Notes under the pieces: generated by a model
Databases searched by the model: none
Told to the model about the DNA's origin: nothing
The model's input: the letters and a program-made list of their open reading frames with translations, nothing else
Part shown: positions 8,555 through 16,320 of the stretch, one piece after another
Numbering within the stretch: position 1 is the stretch's first letter
How the letters are laid out: every line of letters begins with the position of its first letter
Assembly: GCA_035498035.1 (NCBI GenBank)
Contig: DATKAN010000060.1
Location: forward strand, 1 to 44,849
Source: Nitrospiria bacterium
GTDB lineage: Bacteria; Nitrospirota; Nitrospiria; JACQBZ01
DNA length: 44,849 bases
Direction of reading: 5' to 3'
Program-made: the position numbers and the translations under genes

Positions 8555-8932
8555 ATGAATGAAACCGGCAAAGAAAAACTGTTTTTAGATCTGGCGGCCG
8601 AGCTCACGCGGTTCTATACCTTGTTATCGAAGTCGCTCCAGCCGGCAGCCGGTGAGAAGGCGGTCGAGCAATTCGCGCCGGATCAGTTTTCCGAGCAACT
8701 CCGACAGATCTGGGCCTCGCTTCGGCCGCATCTTGAAAAAAACGCGATCGTGAAGGACAAGCTTGAGAAAGACCTCCACGAGGCGCTCCGGATCTCCTCC
8801 GAATATGAAAAGCGGGGACCCAAGGGCCGGAAAGACGCCGTCCTGAAAAAAGAAGCCGCCCGGCTGATGGAGGAAGGGCGCCTGAAGGCCTCCGGATTCA
8901 GCGATCTGGTGGCGTTGTTTAGAAGGTTGTAG
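8555..8932 (+). CDS. Hypothetical protein, helical
   Basis: 125 residues that I do not recognise. It is predicted mostly helical and charged, with no signal peptide, membrane segment or cysteines. The C-terminal half has [17 protein letters not shown] and a Lys/Arg-rich stretch, and it ends [12 protein letters not shown]. The reading frame uses codons like its neighbours and has no internal stop. It starts 20 bases after a perfect dyad and lacks an obvious strong ribosome-binding site. Its last 14 bases overlap tail-to-tail with the ABC-F gene. Confidence 0.6.
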   Translation: MNETGKEKLFLDLAAELTRFYTLLSKSLQPAAGEKAVEQFAPDQFSEQLRQIWASLRPHLEKNAIVKDKLEKDLHEALRISSEYEKRGPKGRKDAVLKKEAARLMEEGRLKASGFSDLVALFRRL

Positions 8933-10898
8933 TCGGTTTTTCCGTCGCGGCCGAGAGTTGCTCCCACTCGGCCGTCAACTCCTCGACTTTCCGTTGCGCC
9001 CGGCCATGGGCGTCCACCGTTTCAAAAAACCGTTTCTTGTCCTGGTACAATTCCGGATCGGCCAATGCGGTCGTGAGATTTTGGAGTTCTTTCTCGGCTT
9101 CGGCGATCTCCGACTCGATCCGGGACAGCTTCTCCTTCAACGGATTCGTTTTCCGGTACTGACGATTGCGCGCCTCGGCCTCGGCCCGTTTCTGTTCCTT
9201 CGTCTTCCGCGGTTTGATGGTTTGGGGCGCCGGGACTGCGGCCGATCGGTTTTCGGACGGGGATGACTTTCCGGCGGCTGCGAGAGACGGTCCTTCGGCC
9301 AGGGCCTTCTTTTTGTAGAGGTAGTAGTCGTAGTCCCCCGCGTACGAGGTGACCTCGCCGCTCCGGACCTCGATGATCTTGTTGGCGACCGACCGGATAA
9401 AGTGCCGGTCGTGCGTGATAAAGCAGATCGTCCCGGAATATCCGCCCAGGGCTTCTTCCAGGACGTCGCGGGAGGGAATGTCCAGATGGTTCGTCGGCTC
9501 ATCCATCAGGAGAAGATTCGCCGGGCGGATCAGCATCTTGGCCAGCGCCAGGCGGCTTTTTTCACCGCCGGAGAGGACGGTCACTTTCTTTTTCGCGTCG
9601 TCTCCGGAAAACAGGAAGCGCCCCAGGATCGCGCGAAGAAAAGACTGCTCTTCCAGCGGCGCGGCCCCGCTGATCTCATCCAGAACGGTGTTGTCCGGGG
9701 TTAACAATTCGAGTTGATGCTGGGCGTAGTAGGCCAGGGTGACGTTGTGGCCCAATCGACGCTCCCCCATTTCGAACGGAAGGACGCCGGCCAGGAGTTT
9801 GAGAAGCGTGGATTTTCCGGCCCCGTTCGGGCCGACCAGGGCGATCCGCTCGCCGCGGCGCAGCTCGACGTTCAGCCCGCGGTAGATCGGGTTCCCGTCG
9901 TAGGATTTGTCCAGGTCGATCAGCCGGATCACCGATTCCCCGCTCCGGGGCGGTTCGGGAAACGAGAACCGGACGCGTTTTTGCTCCGGGGCCGTCTCGA
10001 CCTTATCCATTTTGTCCAGCATCTTGATCCGGCTCTGGACCTGTCGGGCCTTGGTGGCCTGATACCGGAAGCGGTCGATGAAGGCCTGGGTCTGGTCTAT
10101 TTTTTTCTGCTGGTTCTTGGCGGTCGCCTCGAGAATTTCCTGCGCCTGGCCCTTGGCCGTGACGAAGCGGTCGTAATTGCCGGCGTAGGCGATCAATTGT
10201 TGCCGGTCGACCTCCACCACGCGGGTCGCGAGCCGGTTCATGAAGTTCCGGTCGTGCGAGATCAGCAGGATGGCGCCGGCATAGTCGGCCAAGAAGCCCT
10301 CCAGCCAGATCACCGATTCCAGGTCGAGATGATTCGTCGGCTCGTCCAGAAGCAGGACGTCCGGGCCGGACAGAAGCAGTCGCGCGAGGGCCGCCCGCAT
10401 CCTCCAGCCGCCCGAGAGCTCCTCCATCGGACGCGCGAGATGTTTTTCCTTGAAGCCGAGCCCGAACAGGATCTCCTTCGCGCGGGCCTCGAGCGAGTAA
10501 CCGCCGAGTTGCTCGTATTTCGACTGAAGTTCCCCGTAATGGGCCAGCAGTTCCTCGGCCGCCTCGGGGGAGGCCGTCGCGATCTCTTCTTCCAAGAGCC
10601 GCAGATGATGCTCGATGGAGGAAACATCGGCTCCGCCGGACAGGACTTCTTCCAAAACGGTTTTGCCCCGATGGGCCTCCAACTCCTGGGTCAGGTAGCC
10701 GATCACGGCCTTCTTGTTGATCGCGATCGTCCCGCTGTCGGGCATCACCCGGCCCGCGATCATCTCGATCAGCGTCGTCTTTCCGGCCCCGTTCGGACCG
10801 ACCAGCGCCACGCGGTCTTCCATGCCGATCCGCAGGGAGGCCTCGCGGAACAACACCCGTCCTCCGAAGCGTTTTGAGACTTGTTGAATGGATATCAT
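8919..10898 (-). CDS. ABC-F family ATPase (Uup/YdiF-like)
   Basis: 659 residues with two fused ABC cassettes and no membrane segments. Walker A motifs are GPNGAGKT (residues 34-41) and GPNGAGKS in the second cassette. Signatures are [15 protein letters not shown] and [15 protein letters not shown], and both Walker B motifs read LDEPTNHLD or MDEPTNHLD. Between the cassettes is the ABC-F linker ([20 protein letters not shown]). A C-terminal coiled coil of about 100 residues ([20 protein letters not shown]) follows a low-complexity hinge. ABC-F proteins act on the ribosomal E site, and some give antibiotic protection; Uup/YdiF-type members are usually housekeeping. Which subfamily this is cannot be settled without alignment. 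Confidence 0.93.
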   Translation of the reverse strand: MISIQQVSKRFGGRVLFREASLRIGMEDRVALVGPNGAGKTTLIEMIAGRVMPDSGTIAINKKAVIGYLTQELEAHRGKTVLEEVLSGGADVSSIEHHLRLLEEEIATASPEAAEELLAHYGELQSKYEQLGGYSLEARAKEILFGLGFKEKHLARPMEELSGGWRMRAALARLLLSGPDVLLLDEPTNHLDLESVIWLEGFLADYAGAILLISHDRNFMNRLATRVVEVDRQQLIAYAGNYDRFVTAKGQAQEILEATAKNQQKKIDQTQAFIDRFRYQATKARQVQSRIKMLDKMDKVETAPEQKRVRFSFPEPPRSGESVIRLIDLDKSYDGNPIYRGLNVELRRGERIALVGPNGAGKSTLLKLLAGVLPFEMGERRLGHNVTLAYYAQHQLELLTPDNTVLDEISGAAPLEEQSFLRAILGRFLFSGDDAKKKVTVLSGGEKSRLALAKMLIRPANLLLMDEPTNHLDIPSRDVLEEALGGYSGTICFITHDRHFIRSVANKIIEVRSGEVTSYAGDYDYYLYKKKALAEGPSLAAAGKSSPSENRSAAVPAPQTIKPRKTKEQKRAEAEARNRQYRKTNPLKEKLSRIESEIAEAEKELQNLTTALADPELYQDKKRFFETVDAHGRAQRKVEELTAEWEQLSAATEKPTTTF

Positions 10899-10906
10899 GG
10901 TCTATT

Positions 10907-11057
10907 ATAAGGGGCTCACGTCGCCCCTGCCTTCAAGCTTTTGAACTCCTGATTTCCCTATTTACGATTTGCCATTCTCGATTCACCAAATTTCCCGCCC
11001 AAGACGTAAATCGTAAATTGAAAATAGGGAAAGATTCCCTGGAGGGGAATTTTCTGC
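10907..11057. repeat. ~150-bp direct repeat, copy 1 (left of the sulfite-oxidase-like cassette)
   Basis: It starts TAAGGGGCTCACGTCGCCCC and ends near GGGGAATTTTCTGC. It is nearly identical to 12275-12427 in the same orientation, differing by about ten substitutions and one single-base indel. Internally it can fold: TTTCCCTATTTACGATTT at the left pairs with AAATCGTAAATTGAAAATAG and the following GGAAA at the right. It fills much of the 320-base gap between the ABC-F start and the gene at 11219; the remainder (11058-11181) is C-rich repeat debris plus the promoter below. Confidence 0.85.
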
Positions 11058-11181
11058 ATCCCCCTCCCTGCCTGTCCGGCCGGCAGGTCGCTCGCCGTGC
11101 CCGCCGGTTACGATTAAATTTCAATGGATCGTATACTATAAAAGAATGAACGGCGTTAAGTCAAATGGGGTGCCGTCCGTC

Positions 11182-11210
11182 TTGCATAGGCCGATGACCG
11201 ATGTTAGAAT
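11182..11210 (+). promoter_or_regulatory. Sigma70-type promoter for the YuiH-type gene
   Basis: TTGCAT (11182-11187), a 17-base spacer, then TAGAAT (11205-11210). It lies only 8 bases before the ATG at 11219, so the leader would be very short or absent. Confidence 0.5.
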
Positions 11211-11218
11211 GAAACGCC

Positions 11219-11902
11219 ATGACCGATCCGAAAGATAAACTGATTCGGAAAAAAGAGGAATGGGCGCGCGAAAAGCGGGGACTCACCCCTCAGGCACGGG
11301 AAGAAGGCCTTTCGGTCCGGCAAAATCCCGACGCGCCTTCGATCGGAAAGCCGAGGCTGCCTCCCGGTCAGCATTTGGCCAAGGGCTTCCCGGTGCTGGA
11401 TCTGGGCCATCAGCCCGAGGTGCCGCTTGAAAGATGGTCGCTCGATATCAACGGCCTGGTCGAAAATCCGGTCACGTGGGATTGGCGGGACTTTATGGCC
11501 CAGCCGCAGATCCGCCTCGTTTCGGACTTTCATTGCGTGACGACCTGGAGCACGTTCGACAATCGCTGGGAAGGGGTTTCCTTCAAGCGACTTCTCGAAG
11601 TGGTCCGCCCGAAACCCGGGGCGAAACATGTTCTGTTCGCCTCCTACGACGGTTACTCCACCAACGTTCCCTTGTCGGTATTGAACGACGATGACGTTTT
11701 GATCGCGCATCGCTGGAACGACCAGCCGCTGACCCGGGAGCACGGGGGGCCGGCGCGGATGGTTATTCCCAAACGCTATGGCTGGAAGAGCGCCAAGTGG
11801 ATCAAGGAAATGGTCTTCCTCGCCGAGGATCGTCCGGGGTTCTGGGAGGTGAGGGGATACTCGAATACGGCCGACCCGTGGACGGAAGATCGATATTCCT
11901 AG
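11219..11902 (+). CDS. Sulfite oxidase-like molybdopterin protein (YuiH type)
   Basis: 227 residues. The oxidoreductase molybdopterin-binding fold is evident: WSLDINGLVENPVTWDW, the putative Mo-ligand Cys106 in VSDFHCVTTWS, the WEGVSFKRLLEVV segment, and GGPARMVIPKRYGWKSAKWI near the end. It lacks the Ig-like dimerisation domain of full sulfite oxidases and has no Tat or Sec signal, so it should be cytoplasmic. The substrate of YuiH-type proteins is not established. It sits alone with a convergent YggX-like gene inside a direct-repeat-bracketed cassette. moaB at 185 would supply the cofactor pathway. Confidence 0.88.
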   Translation: MTDPKDKLIRKKEEWAREKRGLTPQAREEGLSVRQNPDAPSIGKPRLPPGQHLAKGFPVLDLGHQPEVPLERWSLDINGLVENPVTWDWRDFMAQPQIRLVSDFHCVTTWSTFDNRWEGVSFKRLLEVVRPKPGAKHVLFASYDGYSTNVPLSVLNDDDVLIAHRWNDQPLTREHGGPARMVIPKRYGWKSAKWIKEMVFLAEDRPGFWEVRGYSNTADPWTEDRYS

Positions 11903-11919
11903 AACGTTCCGTGACCCGG

Positions 11920-12171
11920 CTATTTGGGCTGCCCTTCGGCGCTGGGAATGTTCAGATAGGCCCTCATTTGTTCGATGAGGATCTTATTCGCATTCGGATC
12001 GTTGAGGTCCAGGCGGTATTCGTTGATAATCTTGATGGACAACCCTTTCCATTCCTGCCAGCAGACGCCGCATATCTTCGACTTGATTTCGGCTTCGAGC
12101 TGTCCGCCGTAGGCATAGCCCGTGATACCTTCGCGGGTCAATCCGCAATGAACGCATTTCACCTCGGCCAT
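11920..12171 (-). CDS. YggX-like Fe(2+)-trafficking protein with four cysteines
   Basis: 83 residues. The C-terminal half, WQEWKGLSIKIINEYRLDLND followed by ILIEQMRAYL, matches the YggX (Fe-S oxidative damage protection) family, in which W..W....L.NEYRL is the signature. Unlike classical YggX, which has a single N-terminal Cys, this one has two CxxC pairs, C6/C9 and C34/C37, that could form a zinc-ribbon or iron site. Family members protect Fe-S enzymes, probably by handling labile iron. It converges on the YuiH-type gene with a 17-base gap. Small Cys-rich proteins are easily misassigned, so the family call is moderate. Confidence 0.68.
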   Translation of the reverse strand: MAEVKCVHCGLTREGITGYAYGGQLEAEIKSKICGVCWQEWKGLSIKIINEYRLDLNDPNANKILIEQMRAYLNIPSAEGQPK

Positions 12172-12189
12172 TCTTTTCCCCCTGTCTAT

Positions 12190-12264
12190 TTGTAGGGGCT
12201 CACGTCGCCCCCTCCGAAGGCGAAGCCTTCGGAGCCTCCCCCTCTCGCTCGCTTTGCGAGCTGG
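12190..12264. repeat. Dispersed intergenic repeat with two hairpins
   Basis: The block begins TGTAGGGGCTCACGTCGCCCC. It contains a perfect hairpin CTCCGAAGGC/GAA/GCCTTCGGAG at 12212-12234 and a second hairpin GCTCGC/TTT/GCGAGC at 12247-12261. It is homologous to 4488-4563. The second hairpin recurs as GCTCGC/ATT/GCGAGC at 12437-12451. Confidence 0.8.
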
Positions 12265-12274
12265 TTGAATAATT

Positions 12275-12427
12275 TTAAGGGACTCGCGTCGCCCCTGTCT
12301 TTAAGCTTTTGAACTCCTGATTTCCCTGTTTACGATTTGCCATTCTCGATTCACCAAATTTCCCGCCCAAGACGTATATCGTAAATTGAAAATAGGGAAA
12401 GGTTCCCCTGGCGGGGAATTTACTGCC
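12275..12427. repeat. ~150-bp direct repeat, copy 2 (right of the sulfite-oxidase-like cassette)
   Basis: Second copy of 10907-11057, in the same orientation. Together with 12190-12264 and the small hairpin at 12437 it occupies nearly all of the 358-base space between the YggX-like gene and the histidine kinase. No gene is seen in this gap. Confidence 0.85.
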
Positions 12428-12529
12428 TCCCCTCTCGCTCGCATTGCGAGCTTGGTGTCAATAATAGATCGAACTCAATTATACAGGCGTCGCGGCGGGT
12501 GATCAAGAAGGTTTTCTGCGGCCAATGGG

Positions 12530-15334
12530 CTACGGAGAAACGGGGGCGTCCAGAAGTTTCCGAACGCTGCGCGCCAGTTCCTCGGGGTTGTAGGGTTTCG
12601 GGATCAGGTCGATCAGGCCCCGTTGCAAAAGTTCGCTTGAGGCAACCGGGGTTTGATGGCCGCTTGAAATCAGAAACCGCATCGTCGGGTCCAGACGGAG
12701 AAGTTGCTTAAGAACCTCCTGGCCCGACACACGGGGCATCGTCAGGTCCAGCACGACGAGCTTGATCCGGCCGCGTTCCCGACGGAAGACATCGATCGCC
12801 TCCTCTCCGTCCTTGGCCAGCAGGACGGTAAACCCCTTATGCTCGAGGATCGTTTGCCCCAGCCGGCGGATGGGGGCTTCGTCATCCACGAACAGGACGG
12901 TTTCGGTTCCATGGCCGGTCCCTTCTTTCGGCCAAGCTGGCAAGGGGGTCGTGCCGGCCGTCCGTCGGGTGCGAGGGAGATAAAACTTAAAGGCTGTTTC
13001 TACATATGTGACGCTCGACACATCGATCCATCCCTCGTGCTGTTTTATGATGGCATAAACCGTGGCCAGGCCCAATCCGGTGCCCCGTCCCACCTCTTTT
13101 GTGGTGAAGAACGGTTCGAAAATACGATGGACGACCGTTGGCTCGATGCCGTATCCGTTGTCTTTGACCGAAAAGCAAACGAACTCTCCCGGACGGGCGT
13201 CGAGGTGCAGTTTGCAATAGGCCTCGTCGATCCGGACGTTTTCCGCGGCCATCACGATTCGGGGTTCCCAGCCGGGCGGGACCGGTTCGCCGGAGGTTCC
13301 GTTCAGGCAGTCGATCAGCGAGTCCCGGGCGTTGACCCCGAGATTCATGACGACCTGATTCATCTGGCCGGCGTCCGCCAGCACCTTCCAGATGTCTTCG
13401 GCGGTTTGGACCGTGACCTGGATGCGTCGATCGATGGTCTGACGCAACAGACGCGCGACATCGTTCGCGACGGTCCCGAGATCCTGGGGTTGAGGATTCA
13501 CGGGACTGCGATGGCTGAAGGTGAGCAACTGTTGCGTCAGCATCGAGGCGCGGCGGCCCGCCTGCAACGCCGCGGTCAACAGCGGGTGTTGCTCCGATTC
13601 CCGGGGGACTTCGTCGATGGCGAGTTCGAGGTTGCCGATGATGGCCGTCAGCATGTTGTTGAATTCGTGCGCGACGCCTCCGGCCAATTGCCCGACCGCC
13701 TCCAGTTTTTGGGCATGGCGCAGCTGTTCCTCCAGGCGCTTCTGCTCCGTGATGTCCCTTACCGTCGCGATGACGCCCACGATCTCGCCCTGGGCGTTTC
13801 GGAACGGGCCGTATCGTACCGAAGACCAGCCCGTCATGCCGGTTTTCAGAATCAAGAACGGGACGTCAAAATACGTAAAGGTCTCGCCGGTCTTGGCCCT
13901 TTCGATGCTGGTCTCGATGGATTCCATGGTCTTCTTTTCGATGAGATGTTTTCCGTGTTTTTCCAGAAGAATGTCCGGCAAATCCCGGGGGCGCTTCCCC
14001 AGGATGTCCTCCGCCCGGACCCCGCTCAACTCCTCCATGAACGGGTTCCAGACGATATATCGCAGTTCGCGATCGTAGACGATGATGCCTTCCCGGGCGT
14101 TGGCGATGACCTGCTGGTTGAACTGGCTTGAGTCCCGAAGGGCCTCTTCCGCCCGGCGCCGCTCGGTGATGTCGAGCACGGCGCCGATGGTGCGGACCGG
14201 ACGCCGTGCGCCGCCCTCCCCCTTGAAAAATGTCTGGGACCGGGTGGTCAGCCAACGGACCGCGCCGTCGCGCCGAAGGATCCGGTGCTCCACGTCAAAC
14301 CGGCCGTCTCCCGCCGGATCATGGGCCCTCCGGACGGCCGCTCCGATTCGCTCGCGGTCCTCCGGGTGAACGCAATCGAGAAACCCCGCCAGTGTCACCG
14401 GTTCATCCGGCCCGAAGCCGTAGATTTTCCGCTGTTCCGGAGACCAATAAATGGCATCGGTGAGGTGGTCGTGGTCGAAGATGCCGGTCTGAGATACCTG
14501 GACGGCTTCCTGCAATCGGTTCTCATTTTGACGAAGCGCCTCCTCCGCCCGTTTGGGTTCGGTAATGTCCCGGACGGTTACAATGACGCCCACGATCTCG
14601 CCCTGTGCGTTTCGGAGCGGATCGTATCGGACCGAATTCCAGCTCGTCTGCCCGGTATGTTTTAAGGTCACGGCGAGGTCGACCCGCGTGACGGTTTCGC
14701 CGGTCATGGCCCGAGCCAGGCCGTCCAGAATTTCTTGGACCTGCTCTCTCGTCAGGAGGTGCTTCCCGTGTTCTCGTTGAGCGGCCACCAGCTCGAGCGG
14801 GTGTTTTCCCAACACCATCTCCGCCCGCAATCCGGTCATTTCCTCCATGTAGGGATTCCAGGCGCGATATCGCAGGTCGCGATCATGGACCACGATGCCT
14901 TCGCGGGCGCTGCGGATCACTTGCTCGTTGAGTTGTCCGGAGTCGCGCAGCGCCTCCTCCGCACGCTTGCGTTCGTCGATGTCTTCGATCTGGACGATAA
15001 AATACAACGGATGATCCCGGTCGTCCCGAACCATCGAAACATTCAGACGGGCCCAGAACGGGCTTGCATCTTTGCGGAGGTATTGTTTTTCCAGTTGAAG
15101 GGAGGGGAGGCTTCCCCGCACCAGCATCTGCAACTGATCGAGGTTCCTGTCGATGTCCCGGGCGGCCGTGATGCTCTGGAAATCGCGGGAGAGTAATTCT
15201 TTCCGGGAGTAGCCGGTCATTCGGCAGAAGGTGGGATTGACCTCGAGGTATTTGCCCAGCGGCTCCACGGCCAAGAGGGCGATGCCGATGGCGGCATCTT
15301 CAAACGCGCGTTGAAAACGCTCACCCTCTTTCAT
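12530..15334 (-). CDS. Multi-PAS hybrid sensor histidine kinase with receiver domain
   Basis: 934 residues, with no signal peptide or transmembrane segment, so probably cytosolic. Four PAS/PAC units lie at about 8-128, 130-268, 270-398 and 400-538, each ending in an R(D/A)ITE-type PAC motif. PAS2 and PAS4 are near duplicates (RDS.Q.N.QVI..AREGI). The kinase core follows: H-box His556 in GGVAHEFNNMLTAIIGN, N-box near 664-675, G1 DNGYGI near 725, F box FEPFFTTK and G2 GRGTGLGL. A C-terminal receiver has acidic FVDDEA, phospho-acceptor Asp863 in VVLDLTMP and a Lys in KPYNPEE. It should autophosphorylate on His and pass phosphate to its own receiver. There is no adjacent output regulator. Confidence 0.93.
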   Translation of the reverse strand: MKEGERFQRAFEDAAIGIALLAVEPLGKYLEVNPTFCRMTGYSRKELLSRDFQSITAARDIDRNLDQLQMLVRGSLPSLQLEKQYLRKDASPFWARLNVSMVRDDRDHPLYFIVQIEDIDERKRAEEALRDSGQLNEQVIRSAREGIVVHDRDLRYRAWNPYMEEMTGLRAEMVLGKHPLELVAAQREHGKHLLTREQVQEILDGLARAMTGETVTRVDLAVTLKHTGQTSWNSVRYDPLRNAQGEIVGVIVTVRDITEPKRAEEALRQNENRLQEAVQVSQTGIFDHDHLTDAIYWSPEQRKIYGFGPDEPVTLAGFLDCVHPEDRERIGAAVRRAHDPAGDGRFDVEHRILRRDGAVRWLTTRSQTFFKGEGGARRPVRTIGAVLDITERRRAEEALRDSSQFNQQVIANAREGIIVYDRELRYIVWNPFMEELSGVRAEDILGKRPRDLPDILLEKHGKHLIEKKTMESIETSIERAKTGETFTYFDVPFLILKTGMTGWSSVRYGPFRNAQGEIVGVIATVRDITEQKRLEEQLRHAQKLEAVGQLAGGVAHEFNNMLTAIIGNLELAIDEVPRESEQHPLLTAALQAGRRASMLTQQLLTFSHRSPVNPQPQDLGTVANDVARLLRQTIDRRIQVTVQTAEDIWKVLADAGQMNQVVMNLGVNARDSLIDCLNGTSGEPVPPGWEPRIVMAAENVRIDEAYCKLHLDARPGEFVCFSVKDNGYGIEPTVVHRIFEPFFTTKEVGRGTGLGLATVYAIIKQHEGWIDVSSVTYVETAFKFYLPRTRRTAGTTPLPAWPKEGTGHGTETVLFVDDEAPIRRLGQTILEHKGFTVLLAKDGEEAIDVFRRERGRIKLVVLDLTMPRVSGQEVLKQLLRLDPTMRFLISSGHQTPVASSELLQRGLIDLIPKPYNPEELARSVRKLLDAPVSP

Positions 15335-15353
15335 TTCGACCTCGGGGTTTTAA

Positions 15354-15890
15354 TTAAACCTTAGCCCATTTTATGGTACAGCCGGTCGCGTGCGTCTCGG
15401 GCCGGGAAACCGCGCGCCCGCCGAGCAGGGTTTCGATGGCGTGGCGGAGGTCGTGGGACTTGGCCGCCTCCGGGTTTTGCCAATTGTCGTCGATTCGCCC
15501 GGTGTAACGGAGCCGGCGTTCGCGGTCCAGGACAAAAACCTCTGGCGTATAATGCGCCCCGTATGCCTCGGCAACCGATTGGTCTTCGTCCCTCAGATAG
15601 GGGAAGTTGTAGGCTTTTTTCTTGACCCGTTCGACCATGTGAGGAAAATCGTCTTCGGGATAGTTTCGGGTCTCGTTCGCGTTGATGGCGATCAGCTGGA
15701 CGCCCCGGTCGGCGTAGTCATTCTGGATCGCGATCAAACGGTCCTCATAGGCCTGAACGTAGGGGCAATGGTTGCACGTGAACATCACAACGAGGACGGG
15801 TTTGTCCGGAAAGTCTCGCAGGGAGTGGGTTTTACCGTCTACGCCGGGCAGAGAAAAATCCGGTGCCTTTTCACCGATCGGCAGTCTCAT
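15354..15890 (-). CDS. Thioredoxin-fold redoxin (AhpC/TSA-TlpA like)
   Basis: 178 residues with no signal peptide. An AhpC/Redoxin N-terminus (GEKAPDFSLPGVDGKTHSLRDF) is followed by the active-site segment VMFTCNHCPYVQAYEDRL, giving a CNHC (CxxC) pair near residues 39-42. The cis-Pro loop is YTPEVFVLD. This CNHCPY class is widespread and is annotated as thioredoxin-family or peroxiredoxin-like; the electron acceptor is unknown. Its ATG overlaps the stop of the broken zinc-ribbon gene upstream in an ATGA arrangement, which indicates former translational coupling of the two. Confidence 0.88.
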   Translation of the reverse strand: MRLPIGEKAPDFSLPGVDGKTHSLRDFPDKPVLVVMFTCNHCPYVQAYEDRLIAIQNDYADRGVQLIAINANETRNYPEDDFPHMVERVKKKAYNFPYLRDEDQSVAEAYGAHYTPEVFVLDRERRLRYTGRIDDNWQNPEAAKSHDLRHAIETLLGGRAVSRPETHATGCTIKWAKV

Positions 15891-16209
15891 TTTCTAAAGG
15901 GTCGTCTCAGACCCTCCAAGAATCCTTTGGGTTCCTGTGATCCCAAGAGCGTTTCCAGCTTCCCTCAGTCGAAATAGGTCCCCTGGCAGTCCGGGCATTG
16001 ATTCCCCTTGATTCCCGCCGGCGGGACCTCCACCAAATTGTGTCCGCACTTCGGGCATTTCATCCCCTGCGCATTCTGTCGTGATTCGGCCTCCGGCGCG
16101 GCGCGCTTTGCGTCCAGTCAGCGCGAATTTTTCCGATGAGCTCCTTGTTTTTTTTGTAATAATAATCCTCTTCCTTGTTGTATCCGTGCTCGCCGAGTTC
16201 CTTGGCCAT
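15887..16209 (-). pseudogene. zf-TFIIB domain protein, disrupted (frameshift plus internal TGA)
   Basis: Reading from ATG 16209, MAKELGEHGYNKEEDYYYKK and the following ELIGKIRA match the N-terminus of small zf-TFIIB proteins. After about residue 30 the frame is lost. A frame consistent with a one-base deletion near 16115 resumes with LDAKRAAPEAE, then CPKC...CPDCQGTYFD. At 15967-15965 an in-frame TGA replaces what is often Arg/Ala in FD.GEL motifs, after which GKLETLLGSQEPKG stays open to TGA 15889-15887, overlapping the redoxin ATG. The span of 323 nt is one base short of 108 codons. Two lesions suggest a real pseudogene, although a sequence error could explain the frameshift. Confidence 0.8.
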
Positions 16210-16320
16210 CGGGTCTTCTGCTTTATTAGGGTGAGGGGCATTATAGACCAGCATTTGTTTTTTATCAAGGGTCGGTCGGACCACCCGGCGGGGGGATCCC
16301 CAGGGGGGGACCTGTCCGGT

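Noticed and set aside
10899-10910. TATAAT on the minus strand just upstream of the ABC-F start as a promoter
   Set aside because: The nearest -35-like hexamer (TTGAAG) is 21 bases away and lies in the direct repeat, so spacing is too long to support.
15965-15967. In-frame TGA in the zf-TFIIB gene as a selenocysteine codon
   Set aside because: A separate frameshift is also required, the aligned family position is usually Arg/Ala/Glu, and I see no evident SECIS hairpin just downstream. A nonsense mutation is simpler.
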